The notes beneath the pieces are model-generated. The model was not told the origin of the DNA. It worked only from the letters and a program-made list of their open reading frames with translations, and did not search any database. The position numbers and the translations under genes were made by a program. A stretch of 64,000 nt of DNA from Populus alba (lineage: Eukaryota > Streptophyta > Magnoliopsida > Malpighiales > Salicaceae): positions 22,684,527 to 22,748,526 of the forward strand of contig NC_133294.1 in assembly GCF_005239225.2 (NCBI RefSeq). Reading direction: 5' to 3'. This document shows, in pieces, positions 12,937 through 26,331 of this stretch (position 1 is the stretch's first letter; each line of letters opens with the position of its first letter).

Positions 12937-13685
12937 GACATCATGTCAACGTGTATTAATATGACAAGTTACTTCCATTTGTTGTAGTAGTTAAGTTTGC
13001 CAAGTGCTAAACAAGAATAACCAGAAACTACATAGAGGTGCATATTTATGCTCTTCTGCTTGGCTTAATTTGTACTGTAAAAAGTTGATGTAATGGTGAT
13101 CCCCATGCTGCAAATCACAAATCTGATATCCTTTATGAAGTTTTGATCTCTTACATAGGGTATTGTACCCTTGGTCTTGTTTAAACTTTGACATTGAATA
13201 GGATGGGGATGAATAAATCCCCATAGTAAAGATGGATACTGCTTGTCCTTGATACTCTTGACAGTACAAAATCTATAGTATTGAAAGGAAATTGAACCTG
13301 TAATAGATCCTTCTCTGTGTATTGTGCGCTTGTGCCAAAGAAGAAGAATTAAGAAGGCATTGTAGACATTTTCCTTGTTACACAAACAAGAATTGGTTGT
13401 TATTCTCAGACTATGATTGTCAGCAAATATCTCCAGTGACTCAAAAACCTAAAATTAGATTACAAGATTTCATAGATATGCATATGATTATATCATGGTT
13501 TTTTCTTGAATGACAATCCTTTAGCTCCAAATGGTCAGTGAATTCTTTCTTAGTGATGCCAGCAGGTTCCTCCCTGAAAAGGAAAGGGTGAGATTTAGGG
13601 ACGGAGAAGACCTTTCAGTATTATGTCGTCCAAGACTTGTAAATCATCCAACTGAATTTTAAACAAAAATCTAATGAAAATTAAA
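12937..13685. other. Intergenic with an unrecognised exon-like stretch on the minus strand
   Basis: On the minus strand, a good 3' splice-site context (CTTTCCTTTTCAG, ending near 13575) is followed by an open stretch down to about 13453 reading EEPAGITKKEFTDHLELKDC. Its amino-acid composition looks protein-like, but I recognise no family. A second minus frame (13065-13385) is open for 106 codons without a recognised motif. This may be a remnant of a host gene that lay next to the BBE pseudogene. Confidence 0.3.
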
Positions 13686-15310
13686 CACTACTGGAATTTG
13701 TATATTTACTGGCGAAATTGTTTATCCATATTTATACTTACAGTTCATCAGCATAAATTTTACCAATAGGTTATATAGACAGAAATAATCTGTTGGAAAA
13801 ACTATCATTAGTGATTTGTGATATGTTTGTGAGTTTATCGATAATAATTTTATTACCAATGTATTTATTAATGGAAAAAGCACACCGATTTTTTTTTTCT
13901 CACTTAATGTTGTTGGTATTTCCATAGATGAATAAAAAATATCACTAATAGAAAAACCATATGTCATTCTATCGGTGATTTTTTTTTTATTTGTTGGTAT
14001 TTCTTTCGATGAATTTGACATATAGCTACCAAACATATTGTTTGTTATGTCATTGGTGAGAAAACAATGACAATAACATTAACAATAATTCTTTTCTAAG
14101 TATTTGAAATATACCAACGAACTTAGGCTATTGATAACCCCATTAGTAATAATTTAAAAAACTTTATTAAATAGGAATGGAAAATCAGTGGCATTTGTAG
14201 TAATTATTCTTCAACTCTTTGAAATATACTAATAGAATTTTTCATTGATAAACCTGTTAGTAATAATTTAAAAATATATTTTTTAAAAAAAATCCATAAA
14301 GAAAAAATAGAGAATAATTAAATTAAATTAAATTAATATAAAAATCAAATATTTATTACAAATTTAAACATTTATAAATTCAAATACAATTAATCTATAA
14401 TAGAGGCACTATAGGAGGAGGAGGAGACATGTCATTATCGGGATTGTGGGGCACATAAGAGAGAGCAGTACATGTACCACCCATTTGTGATCTCATCTCC
14501 ATACTAATCGGTGGAGTTTGGTCATCTAAACACCGAGTTATTTATAATCAACAACAAGATGGGTCTTGAAGCTTGAACTTGCTGGTCTAAAATCACCTCG
14601 AACTCCAGAGTTTAAGTTCTCATATTCAATTACAAGCACCCAATAGTTGGAACATTGTGGGTCGTCCATAAGTCCTTAGTTGTAGTATTAGAAAAACCAT
14701 ACACTCATTTTTTATCGAGTTCACTATACGATCTTGCCTCCAATCACAAATCCAGATTGAGATCTGGATGGATCAAAGGACCTATCTCTCATTCAACCAG
14801 GTGTTATATGTATCCTGGAAAATTCAACCAAATGTTATATGTATCCTGAAAAAAAGTCATCAAATTATAAAAATAATAACTTAAGAAAAAAATAGTTGAA
14901 AACAATATACCATAAAGTGCTAAGCTCATCTATCTACAAGTTGTTGAACCCTTTTTTGGTGGTCATTAATTCGCATATGCATTTCCACAAAAAACTTAAT
15001 CGGGCTTGGTTTGCATCTAAGAACCATAACCTGCAAGAGAAAGTTCTTGTTAGTTAAATATATTTATAACAAAAATAAAAAGAATGGATGTAATTACAAA
15101 AGAATCTTATCATTTGTTTCGCATGCGAAACGAATAGAAAGAAGTCGACTGTGTGCGTGATAACGAAACTGTGAACTCGTCGATTTTGGTTCTTTGCTCC
15201 AGAGTGTGATCGTTGCACAAAATGTTCAAACATCATATGCCGTATATATTTTGCCTACATGGCCTCCAAGACGTACGATTGTTTGAAATCCTTCAAAACT
15301 ACCACCTCTT
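13686..15310 (-). mobile_element. Degenerate CACTA element related to the one at 1-4540
   Basis: CACTACTGGAATTTG at 13686 has the form of a CACTA terminus. It is followed to about 14270 by decayed repeats of the type TCGGTGAT / ACCAACGA. On the minus strand two Transposase_24 peptides remain. One (about 14920-15040) is KPSPIKFFVEMHMRINDHQK, matching the PSPMELFVETHVRSHDRQK segment of the first element. The other (about 15115-15230) is EHFVQRSHSGAKNQN, matching SERFTRRSQSGARQPE. The opposite end is not clear. Confidence 0.68.
14920..15236 (-). pseudogene. Transposase_24 (Ptta/En/Spm) gene fossil
   Basis: Minus-strand order is the same as in the copy at 2184-3764: the SGAKNQN segment (15236 downward), then FVSHAKQM matching FLHMRNG, then a GT-type exon end, then FFVEMHMRINDHQK and VQQLVDR. 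Stops and indels interrupt it. Found by comparing peptides by eye. Confidence 0.65.
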
Positions 15311-16326
15311 TCTAGCATGAAAGCTCTTTTTTTTTTTTTTTTTGCATATGTACGTTGTATCAAAAATCACGTAACCTATACAGTGCAAATTAATTATTTA
15401 TTACTAAATGAATAATAAAATTAAATAAAAGGATTATTTGTTTTTTTTTATCTTGATTTCATTTAGAAATATATTACAGAATTATTATGGCAAAAATAAA
15501 AGTAATTTTTATTTATAAATATATCAAGATAATATTTTTTTTATTTTTTAAAATTAATTTTTTAATATAAATATTTTAAAATAATCTAAAAATATAAAAA
15601 AATAATTTTTAAAAAATTAAAATTTTAAAAATCAAGATTTCAAATTTTCAATAGCTTTCCAGACACTTCCTTTACTTAATGCAAATTATTAAATCGTGTG
15701 AGCGGAAAATATTACGGAATTATTCCCTGTACATCAAAGACAAAATCACTGGTTTATTTTGTTACGAAAAACTTCTCGACATTCTCAGCCTTCTCTCATT
15801 CTAAAAAGAAAGACCGTGACCAATCTTTCTCATCTCTTCTCTTCATTGTGGCTGTCTCTTTCTCTTTTTGTTGTGCTGGCTATGCGAGGAAGACCATGGG
15901 TTTGGGGTTTGATTTTTTTTGGAGGCTCTCTGTCCTTAGTCGCCTCCTTTGCTCCTGTGCTGGTATTTTTTCGAGAGTGAAGGATGGAAGCTTTTGTGTT
16001 GTTGGTCTAGGATGTGCTGTTGTGTGAATCCTTTAGTTGAATGAGAGGCTGGTAGTGCTGAAATATAGTATCAGTGATTGATGGCTGGCTGTTGAGGGAG
16101 ATGATTGGCTGGTGAGGTGTTGTGGTTATGGTTATGGTTAATCTGGACAGTGGGACTGGAATGGCAATGGCAATGGTCTCTGTGTGGGAAATAAGAGGAA
16201 TGGAACTGGGTAGTCATGGCGTTTGAAGGAAATGGATCGTGAAGGCTCTGTGCATGGTCAATCCTTTTAGGTGAATGAGAGCCCCCTCTGGTTGTCTCTT
16301 GTTCATGCTTTTTTGAAGGAGAGAAT
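15311..16326. other. AT-rich spacer, then an unclassified GC-richer repeat-like segment
   Basis: 15330-15680 is almost pure A/T with homopolymer runs. 15690-16326 is richer in G/C and has frames open for up to 109 codons (15698-16027) with Phe/Ser/Cys-rich, membrane-like composition. It contains small direct repeats (GGTTATGGTTATGGTTA, GGCAATGGCAATGG, and two copies of a CCTTTWGKTGAATGAGAG word at about 16030 and 16264). It may be part of an LTR; no gene is claimed. Confidence 0.4.
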
Positions 16327-17159
16327 GGAGCTGAAAGTTTGGGATTTGATGCAGGAAATTCTGTGATTTTGCAGGAATTCCATAGCTGATTTCCTGGAAT
16401 TGGGAGATTGGTATCTGGACTTAATTGCTTAGGACTGCAATCCGAAATCTGAAATTAATTGCTGGGTTTTGGGGTTTAATTGCTCAAGAATCTGGCTATA
16501 GTTGGGTGATTACAATCTCTGGAATTAAAAACTGAATAAATTAATCCAATTGGACATATATGATTGAAATCTATGAATCAATTTGGACTAAATTGAATTA
16601 AATGGATTGAAATGGACTGGAGTAAGAATACAGGCAGACATTCCTTGTCATTACAATCCTTGGATTTTGAATGTTTCCAATTTCATTCAACTTATCCTAA
16701 ATCACCTTTTTCTTTTTTATTATATCCCTAATTATACAATTTTAATCAATCTAACTCTCAATTCTGATTTTTCTTCTTCAATTAAAATCTTCATTAATTT
16801 TTAATTTTACTATTTGTTTCAAAATCATTATTGAACTTCAAGTTTCTTTCACTCTTAACAAAATTAAATCAAATCAAGCTCTTTAAATTCTTTTAATTTA
16901 CTCTTTACTTCAAACTTCAATTATTATAAAAAATTTCCCAAACTTCATTCTCACAAACTCAATTATCAATCTAATTTCAAACCACGGCTTTTACTTTTCG
17001 AGATGAATGTTTGCTAGGAACTACGTTAAAAATAAAAGTGATTTGAAATATTAGCTCATATATATATATATATAAATTGTTTTTAGTTTAATACATATTA
17101 TTGTCAAAACAAAAATAGCTTTATTATATATTTTCTTCATTCAAGTGATTTGAAATATA

Positions 17160-17414
17160 TTAAATGAGAAAACAAAAATAAAAAAGAATCATGAGTTTAT
17201 GAAAAAAAGAAAAGGTTTCAAAGCATACCATAGAAGGTCTTCCATGTCGGCTACTAAAAGAAAAGTAAAATATTGCAATAGGCATAAACTCAATGTTATA
17301 GTGGACCTGAGCCGCCAAGTGCGGTGGTTCTTTCTCTGGGCCAGGCTTTTGTATTCTTGGAGGGTTTGTAATTTCTTGCAGGCTAGCAATCTTTGACCCT
17401 TCAGAAATCCTCAA
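17160..17414 (-). other. Exon-like open stretch, unrecognised (block 1 copy)
   Basis: The minus strand is open with a protein-like sequence including EGSKIASLQEITNPPRIQKP and GPEKEPPHLAAQ, followed by a GT at the codon after AAQ that could be a splice donor. It is repeated in block 2 at about 34675-34925. Both copies come from the recent duplication, so their similarity says nothing about selection. It could be a captured or residual exon. Confidence 0.25.
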
Positions 17415-17604
17415 CCGCGAAGTATTCTACATTAGTTTGCTCTCAATTATCAGTCATTCAAGATTTCAAAGTTTTTTATAGGAAAACTAAGGATGGAGAT
17501 TTCAAAGTTTTTTCTAAGGAAAACTGATGGAGCTCCAGATAATAATGTAGATAACAATCCCTTACTTATTATAGAATTAATAACACTATAAAAAAAATAA
17601 AATA

Positions 17605-17850
17605 ACTACAATAATATTAAAAAACAATATAAATTATATCTTGAATTTTACCTAACAGCTTAAGATATATATTGGGTTGAGATGGTTCTTTATCATTGTA
17701 TAAGAGCTTTGATGACAAAGTAGTCACGAGTTCAAATCTTATTATCGTCATTTAATTTTTAAAAAATTAAGTACAAAATTATGTGGGTCTGTGCAAGTTT
17801 CAAGCTTAAAAAATTTTCATTTAAAGGGGTGTGTTAGAGAATAATTGTAA
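17605..17850 (+). mobile_element. TRIM-like miniature LTR element, truncated (block 1 copy)
   Basis: It contains the series LTR-like CTTGAATTTTACCTAACA, GAGATGGTTCTTTATCA, a decayed primer site (TTGTATAAGAGC), an internal GGTCACGAGTTCAAATCT-like part (here AGTCACGAGTTC), GTGGGTCTGTGCAAGTTTC, a purine tract and then TGTTAGAGAATAAT. The 3' LTR is cut short at about 17850 compared with the copy at 35126-35417. Confidence 0.55.
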
Positions 17851-18591
17851 CAAAAAATAAAAAATATAATATATTCCGCCACAAATTACATGATAAATAT
17901 TCTTCCACATAAAAAGAAAAACTCAGCTAAAACCATCTCCATGAAGGGATTTCATACAAGGGTGGGTCCAAATTGCAATGCTGAAATGGACTTTCAATTC
18001 AATGATACTTCTGACAATAGGTCAAATTCTCTTAATTATAACTTGAAGAAACCCAGTTTTGAAAGAAGAAAAAAAAAGTCGTAGAATAAGTGTTACAAAA
18101 CATAACTAAGAGATGACTTTTAATTAATACCAACCAAATAATATATGTGTGAATGGCAATCAATTAAGAATTGTAGTTTTTTAAATTTCTTGATTGGCTG
18201 CGGGCTAGGACTAAAGTATGTAAACGAATAATGTTGTCCTACCAGCGAGATTTTCAATAGTTGCAGAAGCAGGTTGTTTCAGAATCTCACAGGGTTGGAG
18301 CCAGTATGAACTCTAATAGCGCAACACATGTAGCTCCAAGCACTAAGAAATGGTTAAGATCATGTGAATGGAGTAATGTAATGAGAAACCAAATGGTGAC
18401 CAGAACAAGTTTCCGTCTAGTTTCTGAAGAACCCTTTCGCAGAAAAGTCAGGTAAAATATTTATCAAAGCAGGAATTTCACATGGGAAGAGCATGGATGA
18501 CCAATATCTAGCCCCAAGTTGCCTGTTGGTTGTTGAAGATAAGGCTTACATTTAATCCCTGAATGATGTGACTCATACTCATCAAGACTAC

Positions 18592-18598
18592 TATATAA
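18592..18598 (+). promoter_or_regulatory. TATA box of BBE gene A1
   Basis: TATATAA in CTACTATATAAGTAATC, 64 bases before the ATG. This gives a short leader of about 35 bases. The same sequence occurs in A2. Confidence 0.75.
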
Positions 18599-18643
18599 GT
18601 AATCTTGGGGCTTCGGGTTTTGATACACAAGCCAGGGAGATAG

Positions 18644-20260
<1,617 letters not shown>

Positions 20261-20366
20261 AGAAGTTGAAGAATAACACAGGGCCAGAAAGAAGGGTGGT
20301 TAGATCACCATGTTTACGCGCTTTTTACAGAACCAGCATCCTTGATTTGTTGTCATAATTTGGTTA

Positions 20367-20372
20367 AATAAA
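20367..20372 (+). terminator. Likely polyadenylation signal of A1
   Basis: AATAAA, 107 bases after the stop codon, in DNA shared with A2 (37952-37957). Confidence 0.5.
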
Positions 20373-20729
20373 CAATAATTGCAGTCCCAAAATGATGTGT
20401 AATAAGCAAGCTATTCTGTCATGTAGCAGTCGAAATTTAGTAGAAAGACGTACAATAATCGTTGTTGTTGAATCCTCGATGATGATCAGATCTAAATTAT
20501 TTAATAAAATACAGCAATTTGGTGAACAATTTACAAAATATTGAATAATATGCTAATGTGCCTTTAACGATCCACTTAAGTCTGGTATTAATGATCACGC
20601 ACGTAAAATGTTGTGAAGACTTGAATTGAACCCTTTACCTCAAGATTACAAGTCTTACGAGCTTAGGGGAGAATAGCAGAGCAACGTAGAGAAAACTTTG
20701 GAGTTGAATAACAAACCAAAAAAATAAAC

Positions 20730-21540
20730 TACTAGCTGTCAACCGGAGAACCTCAGGAGAAGATTAAGAAAGATAACATAATCTGATATTTCTATCATTA
20801 TCTAGAAATTTGAAAGCACTACGATTTAGCTATTCTCTTGTACTAAAACTCTTCAAGAATCACTCAGTTGTGTCTTTTTATAGCAGAAGCGTCGACCCAG
20901 TTGATGTGGATACACGGATTGTGTTGTGTTTCAAGGGTAGCCTTACAAAGCTACCCTGTTTACTTGTATGAAAAAGAAAGTACTGAAGAACCAGTAAAAC
21001 TTATCATTCTGTTACTCTTATCCTTCTGTTTTTCACAGCTCTAAAAAAAGACAACATCTTAACATGTCTTCCTCTCCTTCCTCCTCCACCAGTATTGATA
21101 ATCTCTCCCCCTCCATCGTTACAATTTCTCCTATTTCACATATTGTTTCCATCAAACTGACTTTTGACAATTATCTCCTCCGGAAGGCACAATCAAAATT
21201 CCTCCCCAAATTGTCGACACTACTTTGCATCCTGATACAGATGCAACCACTCAAATTTCAAATCCTATGTATTCTCATTGGGTAGGACAAGACAATTTCA
21301 TTCTGAGCACTCTTATATTTTCCATGACGGAAGGTGTCTTTGCTCAAGTTGTCTCCCATACCACCTCTCAGGTGGTTTGACAAGCTCTTGAAATGCATTT
21401 TTCTTCACCGTCTAGAGCTCGTACCATGCAAATTCATACTCAACCTGCCAATGCCAAGGAAGGCAGTCAATTTGCCATCATGTTTACTGTACCACTTATT
21501 AAGGCGAATGTTGTTCAAAGGCAGCTACTGTTCTCCTGGA
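20730..21540 (+). mobile_element. Copia fragment: LTR-like DNA plus start of gag
   Basis: From ATG 21064 the frame reads MSSSPSSSTSIDNLSPSIV, then SIKLTFDNYLLRKAQ. It continues in other frames with ILSTL, MTEGVFAQVVSHTTSQ, SRARTMQIHTQPANAKEGSQ up to about 21490. This matches the gag of the minus-strand copia at 26332-28792 (ILSTLMSSMTKGVLAQIVSY). A 52-base deletion between two GGCACAAT words separates this copy from that in block 2. The preceding stretch may be its LTR. Confidence 0.65.
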
Positions 21541-23741
21541 ATAGTTACAGAGTTTAGCTAAAAATAATAGTTTTTTTGTTTAAATTAAAACTTAGCTTAG
21601 ATAAGGATTGGAGTGATAAATTTTTTGAATTAAATTATTACAGTAAATTGAATTTAATAAAAGTACTAATGTTATGGTATAAACATATGTTTATATCTTT
21701 TTTTTTGGTGTAAATACTTAAATAATTGTTAATTTAATAATTTATAAAATTAATTATGCGTAATTTAATCTGAATAATCACATTAATAATAATAAAATAA
21801 AAAAAAACTTATAACAATCATATGGATGGTCAATATTTAGGGCCGGCCCGCATAATCATGTCATGAACTTAAAACGTGAAGAACGTCCTTATTTATTTAT
21901 TTATACTTTACTTTATGAGAAAATGTTGAAGATTCTAATATTTTGGAATAAAAAAATATTATTTAATTTGTAAAAGTTTGTTGCACTTTAAACTGACGTG
22001 AACGTCGGGCTGTCTGGACGGTGTGTATAGCAATATCTGACGGTCAAACTCCGACTTCTATGATGATATTTTAATTTTCTTTTCCAGAACATAAAGAATA
22101 TTATCTTAAACCCAAAAATATGTTTAAAAATCCCAATCACTGTCAACCCCTAGAAATTGATATTTTTACCTCTAAAACATGTATTTTTTTATCTCAACAA
22201 GTCACACTAATATAAATAAACATATTTAAATAAAAAAAAAACTAATAAATAACATCACAACATAAAAATCATGCAAGAGGTTCTAAATCCAATAACTATC
22301 AATTTAAAATATCTTATATGTTAATGCAATTTGAATTCAAAATTAGTTTTTCAAACTTATTTTGATAATGAGAAGACCTAGAAAGCCTAGGATGAAAAAA
22401 CTTCCTTTAACATGCATTACTTAAGTTCATAAAAACTAAAACAAAATTATTTTATAAAAAACAACTATTACTTTTACACCTTTCCAACACACCTCTCTCA
22501 TCCTCTCACTTGTTAATTCTTCAATTAAGCTCCTCAAATTAACTTTTAAATTTATAATTTCATCCCTATTAGTTTTCAAAACTTCCAACTCGTATTATTT
22601 TCGTATTATTTTGATTCAATTCTCAAATTATTTATTATTTTTTATTTTGAAAATTCAAAAATTGAGTCCATTCAAAATTTCAATGGTCACTCATAAGAAT
22701 TTTTTCTTCTTCTGGTTTTACAGTTTTCTACGAAAAACTAAGAAGGGAGTTCTGGATAATAATAATACTATAGAAAAAAAAAAATAACCACAGCACTAGG
22801 CAATAGAAAAACATAGTATATGCTGCCACAAATTACTAGATAAATATTCTTTTACAGAAAAATAAAAACTCAGCTTAAACCATTCCAGTGGAGGGACGAG
22901 GAGGGTGTTGCAAGAAAAAAAATTTAAAACTAGGTTCTTGCCTATCCTGAAATAGACATTCAATTCAATGATGAAAATATGAGGTAGCTACATAAAAAAG
23001 TTGTAGAACAATTATTATAAAGTATAATTAATAGATGACTTCTAATTGGTAGTACCTACCAAATTTTTTTAATAAAAATCATAGCGTAAAAGAGTCAACA
23101 AATTATATTTAAGTATTTACAAGTTTGCCATTATATTTCATTTAATAACTGAAAACCTCTTAATGCATAGAATTAACAAAAATGCCAGTGAAAGTATTGT
23201 AAAAAATTCTTCAAAAAACCCTAGATGAGGGATTAATCTAATTGAAATGAAAATTTAAATCTAGATATTCTAATTCATCAAATTCATTTAGAGTAAAAAA
23301 CATTAATTTTGATTTTGTGTTTTAAAGTTTAATTTTTCAGTTTAATTAGAATGGACTTTGATTGTTGATTGTTTAGACAAAACAAAATGAAAAGAAAGAA
23401 GGGAAGGGATATAATGGATGAAGAAAGGGGGAGTTGTATGCTTGTGTTGTATTATATATATGAGAGTATATTCATCTTTTTATTTTATTTTAAGCTTTGA
23501 ATTGACAAAGAATATAAAGTGTAAATTAAAAAAAAAAGTAAAATGAAAAAATAATTAAACTATAATTTATAGACAACGGTGGAAGTACTATTGGTGAAAT
23601 TAATGCAAAGCTTTTATTTATAATAAAAAAAACCGCAAGACAGAATGATTGCACAACATGACATTTCTTTATTTAGCTAAAGTATTAATAAAAAAAAGGT
23701 CCAACAAAGCTTCCCTGGCGATGAATTCCACTTCAATTTCT
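21541..23741. other. Spacer between A1 and B1, no gene
   Basis: AT-rich DNA. The parts at 22090-22330 and 23085-23560 have recognisable counterparts in block 2 (40080-40320, 40735-41200). The last 130 bases are the 3' untranslated part of B1 (minus strand), with TTTATT (AATAAA on the minus strand) near 23613. Confidence 0.6.
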
Positions 23742-25343
23742 TTATCTCATGTGCAGTGGAAGTGGTGGAATGCTTTGTTCGTGCCTGAAGAAATTTTCAG
23801 GATCAACTTTGGTCTTCACATGCACCAACCTGTAGAAGTTATCCTTGAAGTACTTGGTACCAAAAACACTCGCTTCAACAAAACTTGTGTTAGAATTTCT
23901 GTTCATGCCCAAATCAAGATCCCTGTAATTCACATATGCTTCCCTAGGATTCTTTGAGACATAAGGTGTCATGTAACTGTAAACCCTCCTAGTCCAATTT
24001 ATATGCTCTGCAACGTTTTCCGTTGCATCTTGCCAGCTGGACCAGTAAAGGATCATGAACTTGGTACCTTTTCTATGAGGAAAAGGAGTCTGAGATTCTG
24101 AAATTCGGTTCATCATTCCACCGTAAGGAGTGAACACTACTAGAGGACTCTCTGCTTCAAATAACTTCTCCCATAACCCTTCAAGTGCCTTTTCAGGTAT
24201 GGGTTTTCTGGCATAGTCAGATTTGCCTTTGAAGTAGGCCCTGTCCGGGTTCGTTCTTTGAAGGAAAAATTCAGGAGAAGTATTGTTACTCAAGCCTGCC
24301 ATATATACAGTAGAATTGATCCAGTTTGTTTCGATACAATCCTGTCGTGTCAAACCCAATCCAGGGAAGCTGTGTTTCATTACCTGGAGAAGCCTGTTGG
24401 CGTCACCAAGAAACAGGGCATTGTAAGAGGTGGTGATAGTTCTTTTACCGTGGCTACTGACATTAGCTGTCTGAATTTGAACTCTGATGAAAAGATCCTT
24501 GTCTAGTTGATCAGCAATTTGTTGCCATCTATAGAGGAGTTTAGTTGCACCTTGTTCTAACGTCTTGGTAACGGTAAATACTGTCACAGCTGATGGTACA
24601 GGAACTAATTTTACCTTCCAGGCGGTGACGATTCCGAAGCTGCCACCTGCGCCTCCTCTGATGGCCCAAAAAAGATCTTCTCCCATGGCTTTTCGGTCTA
24701 GAAGTCTTCCATGAACATCAATTATATGAACATCAACGACATTGTCGGCTGCAAGGCCATATTTTCGCAACATGGCACCATATCCACCTCCTGAAATTAG
24801 CCCGCCCATACATACAGTTGGGCAAGTGCCAGATGGGAAGCCATGAGTTTTGCTTTTCTCAGAAATTCTGTAGTAAAGTTCACCATTCGTGGCACCCACC
24901 TGAACCCACGCGCTGTTGTGCTCAATATCAACGCTGATGGACCGGAGCTTGGCAAGGTCCACAACAATGAAAGGTGACTCAATCTCTGAAACATAAGAGA
25001 GTCCCTCAAAATCATGGCCTCCGCTACGGACTCTAAGGTGAATTCCAAGCTGCTTAGAGCAAATGACAACAGCTTGGATGTGAGATTCTTGTAAAGGAGT
25101 GAAGATAAACTCAGGTTTCGGTACTGAAGGCAAGGTGAACCTGAGGTTTTGAGCAGAAGATTGTAAAACACTATTGAAGGAAGAGTTTTTTGGAGTATAC
25201 AAGACAGTGGAAAAAGGAAAGGATGATGCTGAATTTCTCGAGACACATTTCAGAAACCTGTCCTGAAGTGCATGTGAAACTATAAACGGAGATAGGAGTA
25301 GGACCAGAAGCATTGAAAGTATGGAAGAACTTGAAGGCACCAT
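23742..25343 (-). CDS. BBE-like FAD-linked oxidoreductase B1 (class B, predicted oxidase)
   Basis: Intact 533-residue, intronless BBE-like flavoprotein with a signal peptide (about residues 1-25, [14 protein letters not shown]). Flavin His is H110 in [11 protein letters not shown], Cys is C174 in [18 protein letters not shown]. The C-terminal motif is [17 protein letters not shown] (465-481). Unlike its paralogs, Cys+3 is V177; Val there allows O2 to reach the flavin in characterised family members, so an H2O2-forming oxidase is predicted. The position two after His is F112 (Tyr in class A), and the Lys-x-Gln motif reads M430-I-L432. The start is ATG 25343: the frame runs on upstream without an ATG, and the TATA box at 25401-25406 would place transcription start inside that extension. 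It converges on A1. Confidence 0.95.
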   Translation of the reverse strand: MVPSSSSILSMLLVLLLSPFIVSHALQDRFLKCVSRNSASSFPFSTVLYTPKNSSFNSVLQSSAQNLRFTLPSVPKPEFIFTPLQESHIQAVVICSKQLGIHLRVRSGGHDFEGLSYVSEIESPFIVVDLAKLRSISVDIEHNSAWVQVGATNGELYYRISEKSKTHGFPSGTCPTVCMGGLISGGGYGAMLRKYGLAADNVVDVHIIDVHGRLLDRKAMGEDLFWAIRGGAGGSFGIVTAWKVKLVPVPSAVTVFTVTKTLEQGATKLLYRWQQIADQLDKDLFIRVQIQTANVSSHGKRTITTSYNALFLGDANRLLQVMKHSFPGLGLTRQDCIETNWINSTVYMAGLSNNTSPEFFLQRTNPDRAYFKGKSDYARKPIPEKALEGLWEKLFEAESPLVVFTPYGGMMNRISESQTPFPHRKGTKFMILYWSSWQDATENVAEHINWTRRVYSYMTPYVSKNPREAYVNYRDLDLGMNRNSNTSFVEASVFGTKYFKDNFYRLVHVKTKVDPENFFRHEQSIPPLPLHMR

Positions 25344-25400
25344 TTTGCTTGCTTTCTTGCTTCTTTGGGTTGTCTTCAAGAATTGAAGTCTCAAGGTGCT

Positions 25401-25406
25401 CTTATA
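25401..25406 (-). promoter_or_regulatory. TATA box of BBE gene B1
   Basis: Minus-strand CCTCTATAAGAGCA, 58 bases before the ATG; the same word precedes B2, B3 and the 6459 pseudogene. Confidence 0.75.
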
Positions 25407-25559
25407 GAGGAGCTGTGAGGAGTTGATCGTAAATTGGTTTAATCACTACATTATCCTAGAAATATAATATTACTCTCAATTCTTTGCTGTAAAATGTTTA
25501 ATTATGATTCTAAACAATTGATATAACTGGGATCTTAAATTTTTTACGTTAAACTTTTT

Positions 25560-25870
25560 GAGAATTTATTTGCATCAAACAATTAATATAAATTATATTA
25601 TATTTTGAGATTTCACTATTAACTTAAATTATTAGATTTATATGGTTCTTTAATAAGATATTAGATTTTTAATGACCAAACAATTATAAGTTCGAATCTC
25701 ACTATTTTTATTTTTATATATAAAAATTAAGTATAAAATAATATAAATCTTTACAAGTTTTAACCATAAAAAATTTTTATGTAAGAGAGAGTGTTATAGA
25801 ATAAAGTAAACAATATCTTGAAATTTCATTTAATATGTTAAATTATTGAATTAATATGATTTTTTTTTTC
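25560..25870. mobile_element. TRIM-like miniature LTR element, degenerate
   Basis: It shares the ordered words of the 35126-35417 element: ATGGTTCTTTAATA, TTTTTAATGACCAAAC, AAGTTCGAATCTCACTAT, AATTAAGTATAAAATAAT, TTTACAAGTTTTAACC and GAGTGTTATAGAATAA. It lies upstream of B1; a counterpart lies upstream of B3 (57935-58215). Confidence 0.5.
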
Positions 25871-26331
25871 TGCATAATTCTCGGTATGTGAAAAATATTT
25901 GATCGGCCAAAACATGCACGTTCCTATTGAAAGTTTTGGTTAATTAAACGTGTCAAGCATCTTGCATTTGGGAACGGTATTTGTTTAGATTGATAATGAG
26001 AAATACAAAACAGTGTCTTTGCTATAGATTTTTTGTTAGCTGTCATTGCCTGTGTGTATCTTCCTTTTATGTTGTCTGCTTTGATTTTTAGAATGTCGTA
26101 TTCTGGTTTTATCAATAAATTATATATATATAAAAAATACAAAACAGTGTATCTTCGTTTTATGTTGTCTGCTTTTATAAAGCACGACTTGACACTAGGT
26201 ATCTAAAATCAAGATTTTCTGATTTTTTTTTATATTTGTGTAAATGCATGTGCTTAAGGTTCTTTATTAAACTTTCAAGTTGGACCAATACAGAGATTCT
26301 AGGATCCCAATTTCGTTGAAAGTTTCATCAC
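25871..26331. other. B1 upstream flank, homologous to 58255-58705
   Basis: CTATTGAAAGTTTTGGTTAA, CTTCCTTTTATGTTGTCTGC (twice) and AATCAAGATTTTCTGA occur in the same order in block 3. No gene is seen; the copia fragment interrupts this homology at 26332. Confidence 0.7.

Noticed and set aside
13065..13385. 106-codon minus-strand gene
   Set aside because: No ATG context, motif or splice structure supports it; kept only as part of the unresolved 12937-13685 stretch.
17890..18455. Two 64-codon frames upstream of A1, repeated upstream of A2 (35455-35649, 35826-36020)
   Set aside because: Their preservation follows from the recent block duplication; they lie in promoter DNA and show no domain or signal.
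25344..25394. N-terminal extension of B1 (and the matching one of B3 at 57694-57744)
   Set aside because: The extension begins with TTG, not ATG, and lies between the TATA box and the likely transcription start. The signal peptide sits directly after the downstream ATG, as in B2, where no extension exists.
25690..25760. tRNA gene suggested by GTTCGAATCT-type words
   Set aside because: No acceptor stem or second box was found; the word belongs to the internal part of the TRIM-like element.
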